Positions 6,827 to 15,229 of a stretch of 19,121 nt of DNA are shown piece by piece. The notes below the pieces were generated by a model. The model was not told where the DNA came from. It searched no databases and saw only the letters and a list, made by a program, of their open reading frames with translations. Source of the stretch: GCA-002840015 sp033765245 (GTDB taxonomy: Bacteria > Pseudomonadota > Gammaproteobacteria > Xanthomonadales > Xanthomonadaceae); assembly GCA_033765245.1 (NCBI GenBank), contig JANRIF010000222.1, forward strand, positions 1 through 19,121, in the 5' to 3' direction. The first letter of the stretch is position 1. Every line of letters begins with the position of its first letter. Position numbers and translations under genes: made by a program.

Positions 6827-8131
6827 CTATCGCTGCCGATACGGTGACCAGGCGGGCTCCCGGACATCACCGTCGGCCAGAACCAGTCTCTGCCGCACCC
6901 GCGCATCGGCGGACACGGCGTAGAGCACACCGCGCTGGCCTTCGCGCGCGGCGTAGATGACCATGCTGGCGTTGGGTGCGAAGCTCGGTGATTCGTCGAG
7001 ATTGCCCGGCGAAAGCGTCTGCCACCGCCCCAGCCCGCCAAAACTGCGGTCGATAACGGCAATACGATAAACATTTCCGCTGCCTTGCGCCATCGCTATC
7101 TTTTTGCCGTCCCAGGAAACGCTGGCGCGAGCGTTGTAATCGCCCTGGAACGTGACCCGCACCGGGTCGCCGCCACTCGCCGGCACCTCGTACAACTGCG
7201 GCTTGCCGCCACGGTCCGAGGTGAACACCAGGCGCTGGCCGTCGGGCATCCAGGCCGCTTCGGTGTCGATCGCCCAGTGCTGGGTGATCTGGGTCAGCGC
7301 CTTGCTGCCCAGGTCCATCACGTAGATTTCCGGGCTGCCCGAGCGCGACAGGGTGAGCGCCAGCCGGGTGCCGTCGGGCGAGAAGGCCGGAGCGCCGTTG
7401 ATGCCCTTGAAGCTGGCAACCAGTTCGCGCGCGCCGGTGGTGATCTCCTGGAGGTAGATCGAGGAGTTGTGGCGCTCAAAACTGACGTAGGCCAGTTTGC
7501 GCCCGTCCGGGCTCCACGCCGGCGAGAGCAGCGGCTCGCGCGAGCGCACCACCACCTGCGGATTGAAGCCGTCTGCGTCGGCCACCATCAGCGCGTACTG
7601 GATGTTGGGTGCGGTGCCGGTGGCGGTGACGTAGGCGATGCGGGTCCAGAAGGCGCCGCGCACGCCAAGTATCTTCTCGTACACCTGGTCTGCGATCTGG
7701 TGCGCCACGTCGCGCATCGCCTGCGGCCGGCCGTTGAGCGCCAACCCGATCAGGCGTTGCTGCTTGGCGACGTCATACAGCTCGAACTCGGTGCGGTAGC
7801 CGCCATCGGGGCTGTCGAGGATGCGCCCGATCACGATGTATTCCTGCTTGAGCAGGCGCCAGGTGGCGAAGTTGATCTCCTGGCTGCGGATCGGCTTCTC
7901 CACCATGTCGGCATCGGCCAGGGTGCGGAACTGGCCCGAGCGGTTGAGGTCGGCGCGCGCCACCGCGGCCAGATCGGTATCCGGCGCCACGCTCATGCCC
8001 AGGTACTCGAACGGGATCACGGTGATCGGCAATGCAGCGGCGCTGCCGCCGGAGATTTCGATTTCCAGTGCCTGCGCGTGCACCAGCGCAGGCATCAGCA
8101 GGACCAGCCACAGCGCAATGAGTCGCTTCAT
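6827..8131 (-). CDS. tolB: Tol-Pal system periplasmic protein TolB
   Basis: Periplasmic component that binds Pal and is remodelled by TolA. The 434-residue product has a signal peptide ending at about A19 (PALVHA-Q), an N-terminal alpha/beta domain to about 165, and a six-bladed beta-propeller made of WSPDG/FSPDG repeats (SPAWSPDGRKLAYVSFE, APAFSPDGTRLALTLS, AAWMPDGQRLVFTSDRGG, ASVSWDGKKIAMA, SPSFAPNASMVIYAA). The ATG at 8131 is chosen over an in-frame TTG three codons upstream because GGAAGG lies nine nt before it and the signal peptide then starts MKRLIAL. The start is five nt past the tolA stop. Confidence 0.97.
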   Translation of the reverse strand: MKRLIALWLVLLMPALVHAQALEIEISGGSAAALPITVIPFEYLGMSVAPDTDLAAVARADLNRSGQFRTLADADMVEKPIRSQEINFATWRLLKQEYIVIGRILDSPDGGYRTEFELYDVAKQQRLIGLALNGRPQAMRDVAHQIADQVYEKILGVRGAFWTRIAYVTATGTAPNIQYALMVADADGFNPQVVVRSREPLLSPAWSPDGRKLAYVSFERHNSSIYLQEITTGARELVASFKGINGAPAFSPDGTRLALTLSRSGSPEIYVMDLGSKALTQITQHWAIDTEAAWMPDGQRLVFTSDRGGKPQLYEVPASGGDPVRVTFQGDYNARASVSWDGKKIAMAQGSGNVYRIAVIDRSFGGLGRWQTLSPGNLDESPSFAPNASMVIYAAREGQRGVLYAVSADARVRQRLVLADGDVREPAWSPYRQR

Positions 8132-8136
8132 GAGCT

Positions 8137-9107
8137 TCAACCTTCCGGGGCAACGAACGTAAATAGCAGATCGGGCCTGAACACCGACTCAAAGCCGGTG
8201 TAGGGCAAGGGCTGCGCCTTGAGCACGGCGGCCTCGACCGAACGCCGGCCGAGATCGTCGTAGGGACAACTGGGGTCCATCGTCACCCCGATCACCTCGC
8301 CGCCGACGATCTGACGGATGCGGATCTTGCACGGCTGGCCCGGTCGCACGGTTTCCGGACGCAGCCAGTTGTGCTCCACCGCGCGCTGGATCGCGATGAT
8401 GTACTGACCCAGCAGGCTTTCGTCCACGCCCTCGTTGCCGGCGCGCGCCGGCGCTGGCGCTGGCGGACCGGGCTCAGGCTTGGCTGCCGACGGCGCGCTG
8501 ACCGGCGCCCGGCGATCCTGCAACTGCTGCAGGCGCTCCTGCGCCAGCCGCGACGCTTTCTCGGCGGCCTCGCGCTGGCGTTTGATGTCGGCCAGCTTGC
8601 GCTCGCGCTCCTCGGCCTGCTGGCGCAAACGCTCGCGCCGCTCGGCATCTTCCTTCTGTGCCTGCTGTTCGAGCAGTATCTGCTCCTGGCGATGGCGTTC
8701 GGCCGCCTCCTCGCGAGCTTTGGTTTCGGCCTGTTGCTGCGCCAAACGCGCCACCCGTTCCTGTTCGCGCGTATCGGGCTTGGGTACCGGCGCCTGCGGC
8801 TGCGGTTGCGGCGGGGTATCGGCCTGCTGCGGGCTGGGGGTCGGCTCGGGCTGTGGCGGTGGTGCCTCGGGTTCGGGTGCGGGCGGCGCCGGCTTGGGTG
8901 GTGGCGCCGGGCGCGGCGGCGAAGGACGCGGCGGGCTGCGGCCGGTGCCCGGCTCGGTCACCAGCACCGCCTCGATCACCGGCCCGGCCACCGACACCGT
9001 CTGCGGCGGGCGCGACCACCACAGGCCCAGGAACAGCACCACGACCAGGCCGACATGCAATGCCAGCGCCAGCACGAAGGCCCGGATTTTGTCGCCGGTC
9101 GATTCCA

Positions 9108-9108
<1 letters not shown>
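8137..9108 (-). CDS. tolA: Tol-Pal system energy-transducing protein TolA
   Basis: Inner-membrane protein that spans the periplasm and carries force from TolQR to TolB-Pal. The 323-residue product has one N-terminal membrane helix (10-31) with the conserved His at 18, where E. coli TolA has its TolQR-contacting His; the Ser four residues before it is Ala here. A strongly proline-rich segment (about 56-112) is followed by a charged Gln/Glu/Arg/Ala helix (about 113-205) and a globular C-terminal domain (about 228-323). That domain has the two cysteines (PCKIRIRQ and DPSCPYDD) that form the usual TolA-C disulfide. The start overlaps the tolR stop by one base (TGATG). The frame stays open far upstream, but that is antisense of the coding logic of tolR and is not TolA. 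Confidence 0.95.
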
Positions 9109-9548
<440 letters not shown>

Positions 9549-9670
9549 GGGCGGCTGTCTGTGGTTGGTGTGCGTTGGAACGGGCGAATGCGCAGTCTGG
9601 GGTTGCGCAGCGGCGCGCGACCCGGAGCGTGAAGCGGATCTCCCGCTCCCTGCTCCTCAACCCTTACCCA
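9549..9670 (-). other. Unusually long tolQ-tolR gap
   Basis: These 122 bp lie between genes that usually overlap or nearly touch. Read on the gene strand, the first 40 bp contain a purine-rich repeat of the GGAGC/GGGAG kind (GAGGAGCAGGGAGCGGGAG) that resembles a diverged relative of the CTCGGGA heptamers elsewhere in the window. I see no open frame of interest and no clear promoter. Confidence 0.5.
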
Positions 9671-10345
9671 TCATTCATCCACATGCGACTGCCGCTGCAG
9701 GATCGACGAGAACTCCTCGGCGAAGGCTTCGTAACGCACGTTCAGGCGTTCCACCTTGGTCGCGTAGCGGTTGTAGGCCCACACCGCCGGAATCGCCGCA
9801 AACAGGCCCATGGCGGTGGCGATCAGCGCTTCGGAGATACCCGGCGCCACGGTGGCGATGGTGGCCTGCTTCATGTTCGCCAGGCCCTGGAACGAAATCA
9901 TGATGCCCCACACGGTGCCGAACAGGCCGACGTAGGGGCTGATCGAGCCGACGTTGGCGAGGAATTCGAGATTGGTTTCGAGCTGGTCCACCTCGCGCGA
10001 CAACTGCGCGCGCATGCCGCGCTGGGCGCCTTCGAGCTGGGTGCGGGCATCGACGCCGCGCTTGTTGCGCAACCGGGTGAAATCGCGAAAGCCGGCTTCG
10101 AAGATCGCCTCCAGCCCGGTCACCTCACGCTCGCTGACCTCGCGATAGAGCTGCCCGAGATCGCCGCCCGACCAGAATTTTTCCTCGAACGCCTCGGCGC
10201 CGCGCGCGGCGCCGTCGAGCACTCGCTTCTTGCGGATGATGATGAACCAGGAGGCGATCGAAGCGAACAGCAGCAGCAGCATCACCAGTTGCACCGGCAG
10301 GCTGGCATGCAGCACCAGCAAAAACAGGTTGATCTCGTTAGTCAT
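9671..10345 (-). CDS. tolQ: Tol-Pal system proton-channel subunit TolQ
   Basis: MotA/TolQ/ExbB family protein of the inner membrane, the pentameric partner of TolR. From the chosen ATG it has 224 residues: one N-terminal membrane helix (about 15-35), a cytoplasmic loop (about 40-125), and two further helices at about 130-155 (GSISPYVGLFGTVWGIMISF) and about 165-190 (GISEALIATAMGLFAAIPAVWAYN). The conserved polar Thr and Ala-rich helix faces of the family are present. The ATG overlaps the ybgC stop as ATGA, with AAGG five nt upstream; a longer in-frame start inside ybgC is rejected for that reason. Confidence 0.97.
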   Translation of the reverse strand: MTNEINLFLLVLHASLPVQLVMLLLLFASIASWFIIIRKKRVLDGAARGAEAFEEKFWSGGDLGQLYREVSEREVTGLEAIFEAGFRDFTRLRNKRGVDARTQLEGAQRGMRAQLSREVDQLETNLEFLANVGSISPYVGLFGTVWGIMISFQGLANMKQATIATVAPGISEALIATAMGLFAAIPAVWAYNRYATKVERLNVRYEAFAEEFSSILQRQSHVDE

Positions 10346-10788
10346 TGCGCCTTGTCCGATGAGTGAATCCGTTGCAACAGCCAGGCCGGGCACGGGCGTG
10401 GCCGGAAACCCGACGCGGTGAGACAGGCCACCCGCACGCTGGCGTCGATCAGCAGGCGCTCGCCGCAGCGGATACGCTGCGCGAACACCAGGCTCGCCGG
10501 CCGCACCGCGGTGACTTCCACGCTCACCGCCAACTCGTCGTCCAGACGCGCGGGTGCGAGGAAGTCGATGCTCATGCTGCGCACCGCAAACACCAGGTCC
10601 TCACGCTCGCTCAAGCCGCGCTGCTCGACCCCCAGGTCGCGCAGCCACTCGGTCCGGGCGCGTTCCAGGAAGCGCAGATAGCTGGCGTGATACACCACGC
10701 CGCCAGCATCGGTATCTTCCCAATAAACCCGACAACTGCGGATGAACGGCGGCACACTGTCCGCGTCGGCGGCGCGGCGCGCGCTCAT
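10342..10788 (-). CDS. ybgC: Acyl-CoA thioesterase YbgC (hotdog fold)
   Basis: Small cytosolic 4HBT-family thioesterase, nearly always the first gene of the tol-pal cluster. In E. coli it acts on short-chain and malonyl-type acyl-CoA and interacts with phospholipid-synthesis proteins; its link to Tol is not settled. The 148-residue product carries the signature YWEDTDAGGVVYHASYLRF at about 22-40, with the probable catalytic Asp at 27, and the central FAVRSMSIDFLAPARLDDEL strand region. Both ends overlap neighbours as ATGA (ruvB upstream, tolQ downstream), so it is translationally coupled on both sides. Confidence 0.95.
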   Translation of the reverse strand: MSARRAADADSVPPFIRSCRVYWEDTDAGGVVYHASYLRFLERARTEWLRDLGVEQRGLSEREDLVFAVRSMSIDFLAPARLDDELAVSVEVTAVRPASLVFAQRIRCGERLLIDASVRVACLTASGFRPRPCPAWLLQRIHSSDKAQ

Positions 10789-11831
10789 GGTGCGGGCTCA
10801 TCGGGAAGGAACAGGTCGGGGGTGGGCATCCGCGTCGGCGGCGCCAGCCCCAGATGCAGCCATGCCTTGCGGGTGAGCATGCGTCCGCGTGCGGTGCGCA
10901 TCAGGTAGCCCTGCTGGATCAGGTAGGGTTCGAGCACGTCCTCGATGGTGCCGCGGTCTTCGCTCAACGCCGCTGCCAGCGACTCCACCCCGACCGGACC
11001 ACCGTCGAAGTTGTCGATCATGGTGCGCAGCAGGCGACGATCGAGGTCATCGAAACCCTCGGCATCCACCTTCACCATCGCCATCGCCGCACGCGCCACC
11101 GCCAGCGAGATCACGCCGTCGGCGCGCACCTGAGCGTAGTCGCGGGCACGCCGCAACAGCCGGTTGGCGATGCGCGGGGTTCCGCGCGAGCGACGCGCGA
11201 TCTCGGCCGCGCCCTCGGGATCGCAGGTGATGCCGAAGATGCGCGCCGAGCGGCGCACGATCGCGGTGAGTTCGTCGGGGGTGTAGAACTCCAGCCGTTG
11301 CACGATGCCGAAGCGATCGCGCAGCGGGCTGGTCAGCAGGCCGGCGCGCGTGGTGGCGCCGATCAGGGTGAATGGCGGCAGGTCGAGCTTGATCGAGCGC
11401 GCGGCAGGGCCCTCGCCGATCATGATGTCGATCTGGTAGTCCTCCATCGCCGGATACAGGATTTCCTCGACCACCGGCGACAGCCGATGAATCTCGTCGA
11501 CGAACAGCACGTCGTTGGGCTGCAGGTTGGTCAGCAGCGCGGCAAGATCGCCCGCGCGCTCGATCACCGGCCCCGAGGTGGTGCGCAGGTTCACCCCCAA
11601 CTCGTTGGCGATGACGTGCGACAGCGTGGTCTTGCCCAACCCCGGCGGCCCGAAGATCAGCACGTGATCCATCGCCTCGCCGCGGCGCTTGGCCGCCTCG
11701 ATGTAGATCTTCATCTGCTCGCGCACCGGCTGCTGGCCGAGGTAGTCGTCGAGCAGGCGCGGCCGGATCGATGCCTCCAGCGCGGCGTCCTCCAGGCTGG
11801 CGGTACCGGCGATGATTCGGTCGTCGTTCAC
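10785..11831 (-). CDS. ruvB: Holliday junction branch-migration ATPase RuvB
   Basis: Hexameric AAA+ motor that moves Holliday junctions together with RuvA. The 348-residue product has Walker A GPPGLGKTT at 61-69, Walker B VDEIH at 111-115, the sensor segment LIGATTRAGLL, the RDRFG region, and the C-terminal winged-helix domain (IQQGYLMRTARGRMLTRKAWLHLGL). The start is GTG at 11831: GGAG lies eight nt upstream, and the protein then begins VNDDRIIAGTAS as in Xanthomonas RuvB. It starts two nt after the kup stop. Upstream in-frame codons would only read through the end of kup. Confidence 0.97.
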   Translation of the reverse strand: MNDDRIIAGTASLEDAALEASIRPRLLDDYLGQQPVREQMKIYIEAAKRRGEAMDHVLIFGPPGLGKTTLSHVIANELGVNLRTTSGPVIERAGDLAALLTNLQPNDVLFVDEIHRLSPVVEEILYPAMEDYQIDIMIGEGPAARSIKLDLPPFTLIGATTRAGLLTSPLRDRFGIVQRLEFYTPDELTAIVRRSARIFGITCDPEGAAEIARRSRGTPRIANRLLRRARDYAQVRADGVISLAVARAAMAMVKVDAEGFDDLDRRLLRTMIDNFDGGPVGVESLAAALSEDRGTIEDVLEPYLIQQGYLMRTARGRMLTRKAWLHLGLAPPTRMPTPDLFLPDEPAP

Positions 11832-11833
11832 GC

Positions 11834-13711
11834 TCAAATCTCCACCTGCGTGCCCAGTTCCACCAGGCGATTGCCGGAGACGCCGAAGGATTCGGTGGCC
11901 GGTGTGGCATTGCGCTGCATCAGCGCAAACAGCCTCTCGCGCCACAGTGCCATGCCGGGCCGCCGTGTCGCCACCACCGATTCGCGGCTGGCGAAAAAGG
12001 TAGTGTGCATCGGATCGTAATCCAGACCCGGCACCACGCCCGCCGCCAACGCCGCGACCACATTGGGCTGCTCCATGAAGCCGAAGCGCAAGCGCACGCC
12101 CAGGAAACCGTCACCCAAGTCCTCCACCAGCGCGCGCTCGTCGGGATCGCAGCGCGGCACCGGCAAGGTTTCCACAGTCAGGAACACGTTACGCGCGTGC
12201 AGCACCTGATTGTGCTTGAGGTTGTGACGCAGCGCGAGCGGCACGCCGCGTGGATCGGCGCTGAGGAAGATTGCGGTGCCGCTGGCCCGCAGCGGCGGCT
12301 GCCGCCGCAACGAAGCGATGAACGTCTCACGCTTCAAGCCATCGCGGGCACGCGCATTCGCCAGCAGTTCCTGTCCACGACGCCAGGTGCGCATCAGCGT
12401 GAACACCACCAGCCCCAGCGCCACCGGCACCCAGGCGCCGTCGGCCAGCTTGATGATATTGGCGCCGAAGAACGCCACGTCCAGCGCCAGCAGCGCAGCG
12501 AACAGCAGGTCGACCGCCACTCCGCGTTTGCGCCAGACCTCGGTCACCACCAGGTACAGAATGCCGGTGGTGATCAGCATGGTGCCGGTCACCGATACGC
12601 CGTAAGCGGAGGCCAACGCGCTCGAATTCTTGAAACCCAACACCAGACCGATCACCACCACCAGCAACGCACGATTGATCCACGGCAGATAGATCTGACC
12701 GATTTCGTGTTCGGAGGTATGCACGACCTTCATGCGCGGCAGGTAGCCCAACTGCATGGCCTGGCGCGACAGCGAGAAGGCACCCGAGATCACCGCCTGC
12801 GAGGCCACGACAGTGGCGGCCGTCGCGAGCACGATGGTGGGGACCAGCGCCCATCCCGGCACCAGGCGATAGAACGGGTTTGCCGCCGCGCTCGGATGAT
12901 CGAGCAGCAGCGCACCCTGGCCGAAGTAATTCAGCACCAGCGCTGGAAACACCATCATCCAACCCAACTGAATGGGGCGTTTGCCGAAGTGGCCCATGTC
13001 GGCATACAGCGCCTCGGCACCGGTAACCGCCAGCACCACCGCGCCCAGCACGAAGAAGGCATGCGACCCGTGCGCCCACACGAAATGCAACGCGGGTGCC
13101 GGACTCAATGCCGCCAACACGCGCGGCGTTTCGGCAATGGCGAGCGCGCCGAACAATGCGATCACCGCGAACCACACCACCGTGATCGGTCCGAACAAGC
13201 TCCCCACCCGCGCGGTACCGCGCTTTTGCAGCATGAACAGCCCCACCAGCACGGCGATGGTGACGGGCACCACGTAGCGTTGCAGCGACGGCGCCAACAC
13301 CTCCAGCCCTTCCACCGCCGACAGCACCGAGATCGCTGGCGTGATCACCGCGTCGCCGAAGAACAACGCCGCCCCGAAAATGCCGAGCACACCGACCACG
13401 TAGCCCGCCGATGCGGCCACCGGCAGGCCGCGCTGCGCCAGCGCCATCAGCGACATGATGCCGCCCTCGCCGCGGTTGTCGGCACGCATCACCACCAACA
13501 CGTATTTGAGTGTGACGATCAGCGTCAGCGACCAGAACACCAGCGACAATATCCCCAACACATTGGCGTCGCTGGCAGACAGCCCATAGGCTGGACCGAA
13601 CGCCTCGCGGATGGTGTACAGCGGGCTGGTGCCGATGTCGCCGAACACCACACCAATGGCGGCCAACACCAGCGTACCGGTGCGCTGCCGCAAGCTCGAA
13701 TCGTCCGTCAT
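11834..13711 (-). CDS. kup: Low-affinity potassium transporter Kup (TrkD)
   Basis: Inner-membrane K+/H+ symporter of the KUP/HAK/KT family, important for potassium uptake at low pH or hyperosmotic stress. The 625-residue product (E. coli Kup 622) opens with the family signature GVVFGDIGTSPLYT at about 20-33, has about 12 hydrophobic segments up to about 440, and ends in a soluble cytoplasmic domain. FGDAVITPAISVLSAVEGLE and the GFKNSSALASAYGVSVTGTM region are typical Kup motifs. The ATG at 13711 is preferred over a GTG four codons upstream because GAAGG is correctly spaced. It sits 13 nt after ruvA and 2 nt before ruvB, so it shares the ruv transcript. Confidence 0.96.
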   Translation of the reverse strand: MTDDSSLRQRTGTLVLAAIGVVFGDIGTSPLYTIREAFGPAYGLSASDANVLGILSLVFWSLTLIVTLKYVLVVMRADNRGEGGIMSLMALAQRGLPVAASAGYVVGVLGIFGAALFFGDAVITPAISVLSAVEGLEVLAPSLQRYVVPVTIAVLVGLFMLQKRGTARVGSLFGPITVVWFAVIALFGALAIAETPRVLAALSPAPALHFVWAHGSHAFFVLGAVVLAVTGAEALYADMGHFGKRPIQLGWMMVFPALVLNYFGQGALLLDHPSAAANPFYRLVPGWALVPTIVLATAATVVASQAVISGAFSLSRQAMQLGYLPRMKVVHTSEHEIGQIYLPWINRALLVVVIGLVLGFKNSSALASAYGVSVTGTMLITTGILYLVVTEVWRKRGVAVDLLFAALLALDVAFFGANIIKLADGAWVPVALGLVVFTLMRTWRRGQELLANARARDGLKRETFIASLRRQPPLRASGTAIFLSADPRGVPLALRHNLKHNQVLHARNVFLTVETLPVPRCDPDERALVEDLGDGFLGVRLRFGFMEQPNVVAALAAGVVPGLDYDPMHTTFFASRESVVATRRPGMALWRERLFALMQRNATPATESFGVSGNRLVELGTQVEI

Positions 13712-13724
13712 GTCTGCCTTCACT

Positions 13725-14321
13725 TCAGGTGCGCAACGCCGACTTCAGCGCCTTGCGGATGATCGCCTCAGCGTCGTCGCCCTCGGCACGCGCCTTCTCG
13801 GCCATGCGACTGGCTTCTGCCGGCTTGTAGCCAAGCTGCTGCAGCGCAACCACCGCCTCGCTCAGGGGATCGGCGGGAACCTGACCGCTCTTGCGGCTGA
13901 GAATGTCGGCCCCGGTCAGCGCGGCGGCACGATCGCGCAATTCCACCACCATGCGCTCGGCAGTCTTCTTGCCGACGCCCGGGATGCGGCACAACGCAGT
14001 GACGTCGCCGGCCTGGATCAGACGCGCGAAGTCATCCACGCTGGCGCCTGACAGGATCGCCAGCGCGATCTTGGCACCGATGCCGGTGACCTTCTGCACG
14101 TCGCGAAACAGGCGCCGTTCGGATTCCTTGAAAAATCCGTACAGCGACACCGAGTCTTCCTTCTGCGCGTAGTGAGTGAACAGCGACACCTCGCGCCCGA
14201 TTTCCGGCAAATCGTAGAACGTGCTCATCGGCGCTTCGAGTTCGTAGCCGACGCCATGGACGTCGATGACCAGCCAGGGCGGCTGCTTGTGGATCAGGAT
14301 TCCCTTGAGGCGGCCGATCAT
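13725..14321 (-). CDS. ruvA: Holliday junction DNA-binding protein RuvA
   Basis: Tetrameric junction-binding subunit that loads RuvB rings. The 198-residue product has the OB-fold domain (1-64, MIGRLKGILIHKQPPWLVIDVHG), two helix-hairpin-helix motifs (about 71-92, FRDVQKVTGIGAKIALAIL; about 108-127, LCRIPGVGKKTAERMVVEL) and the RuvB-binding C-terminal domain (about 150-198). The start has GGAG seven nt upstream. The whole initiation site is repeated twice more upstream, at 14395-14415 and 14468-14484, within tandem repeats; only this copy leads into RuvA. The distance from ruvC (183 nt) is therefore unusual. Confidence 0.97.
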   Translation of the reverse strand: MIGRLKGILIHKQPPWLVIDVHGVGYELEAPMSTFYDLPEIGREVSLFTHYAQKEDSVSLYGFFKESERRLFRDVQKVTGIGAKIALAILSGASVDDFARLIQAGDVTALCRIPGVGKKTAERMVVELRDRAAALTGADILSRKSGQVPADPLSEAVVALQQLGYKPAEASRMAEKARAEGDDAEAIIRKALKSALRT

Positions 14322-14488
14322 GCGTCAGCTCCAGCGGATGAGCCGGGACTCGGGACTGGGGATTCGGGACTCGGAAAAGCCGAAGCAGCCGTCCGATCAT
14401 GGCAAAGCTCCAGCGGGTGAGGCCGGGACTGGGGACAGGGGACTCGGAAAAGGCAATGCCGTCGGCGGATCATGGCAACGCTCCAAAG
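14316..14488 (-). repeat. Tandem triplication of the ruvA translation-initiation region
   Basis: Three direct copies start with GATCATG (plus strand) at 14316, 14395 and 14468, with unit lengths of 79 and 73 bp and a truncated third copy of about 21 bp. Each unit holds, on the gene strand, GGAG, seven nt, then ATGATC. The two complete units also carry heptamers of the CTCGGGA/CTGGGGA type (14343-14376 and 14423-14450). The copy nearest ruvA drives RuvA; the other two starts are in the other two reading frames. Confidence 0.9.
14318..14473 (-). other. Possible 51-codon leader ORF ending on the ruvA start
   Basis: Starting from the most distal repeated ATG (14473, GGAG seven nt upstream, 31 nt after the ruvC stop), a 51-codon Pro/Ser/Arg-rich frame (MIRRRHCLFRVPCPQ...) runs through the repeats. 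It ends with a TGA that overlaps the ruvA ATG as ATGA. The overlap is seen directly; that the ORF is translated and couples ruvA to ruvC is an inference. It may equally be a by-product of the duplication. Confidence 0.3.
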
Positions 14489-14504
14489 TACGCTACGACA
14501 CCGC

Positions 14505-15038
14505 TCATCGCCGGCCCCGGCCGCGACGACGCAGTAGCTCCGAAGCGGCGCTGCCGGTGCGTTCGGCCAGCGTGCGCGTGTGCGCGTGGGTGATCGCCAC
14601 CGCCAGCGCATCGGCGGCGTCGGCCTGCAACTTCTCGCGCAGATTCAACAGCACGCCCACCATATGCTGCACCTGCGCCTTGTCGGCGGCGCCGCGCCCT
14701 ACCACCGCGCTCTTGATCTGCATCGGCGAATATTCGTGTACCGGCAGGTCGCGCGCCACCACCGCGCAGATCGCCGCACCGCGCGCCTGCCCGAGCTTGA
14801 GTGCGGAATCGGGATTCTTGGCGAGGAACACGCGCTCGATCGCCACTTCCTGCGGTGCATAGGTATCGATCAGTTCCCACAATCGCATGAGGATTGCCTT
14901 CAACCGCTGCGGAAACTCCGCCGCCCCACCCACATGCAGCGCCTCATGATGCACATGCAGGCAGTGCCCGGTGCCATCGGCATCCACGATACCGACGCCG
15001 GTGCGCACCGAGCCGGGATCGATGCCGAGGATGCGCAC
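14505..15038 (-). CDS. ruvC: Crossover junction endodeoxyribonuclease RuvC
   Basis: Holliday-junction resolvase. From the GTG at 15038 the product has 177 residues (E. coli 173) and all four acidic catalytic residues: D7 (ILGIDPGSVRTG), E68 (VAIERVFLAKNPDSA), and D140 and D143 (ADAADALAVAITH). The start is uncertain. No spaced Shine-Dalgarno precedes this GTG, because a CCGGGAC heptamer block (15052-15086) lies directly upstream. The frame remains open to a GTG at 15122, which has GGAG about 11 nt upstream and would add 28 residues encoded largely by the repeat. A well-placed ATG-ACC with GGAG lies at 15132 but is out of frame. The core protein is certain; its N-terminus is not. Confidence 0.93.
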   Translation of the reverse strand: MRILGIDPGSVRTGVGIVDADGTGHCLHVHHEALHVGGAAEFPQRLKAILMRLWELIDTYAPQEVAIERVFLAKNPDSALKLGQARGAAICAVVARDLPVHEYSPMQIKSAVVGRGAADKAQVQHMVGVLLNLREKLQADAADALAVAITHAHTRTLAERTGSAASELLRRRGRGRR

Positions 15039-15051
15039 CTTTTCGGTGAAG

Positions 15052-15195
15052 CCGGGATCCGGGACCCGGGACCCGGGACCCGGATGTGTGGCGCGCACTG
15101 GTGTGGACGTTGGCGGCGTCACGACAGGTCATTCTCCGAGCGAGGCGGGTGAAGCCGGGACTGGAAACTCGATGAAGCCGGGACTCGGGGCTCGG
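15052..15195. repeat. Heptamer repeats and duplicated flank upstream of ruvC
   Basis: Five CCGGGA-type heptamers at 15052-15086 are followed by a second, looser cluster at 15155-15195. The 13-mer GGTGAAGCCGGGA occurs at 15045-15057 and 15148-15160, and with one change at 15171-15183. The sequence between ruvC and its upstream ribosome site therefore looks like a partial tandem duplication, as at ruvA. Confidence 0.75.
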
Positions 15196-15229
15196 CATAT
15201 CCAAAGCGAGGAGCCTGAAGCAGAACAGC

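Noticed and set aside
12005..13762. Plus-strand open frame of 585 codons opposite kup
   Set aside because: His/Gln/Arg-rich antisense shadow of kup; the opposite strand encodes a complete Kup family protein. The same holds for the long frames at 4832-6253, 7085-8203, 10854-12020 and 16922-18322.
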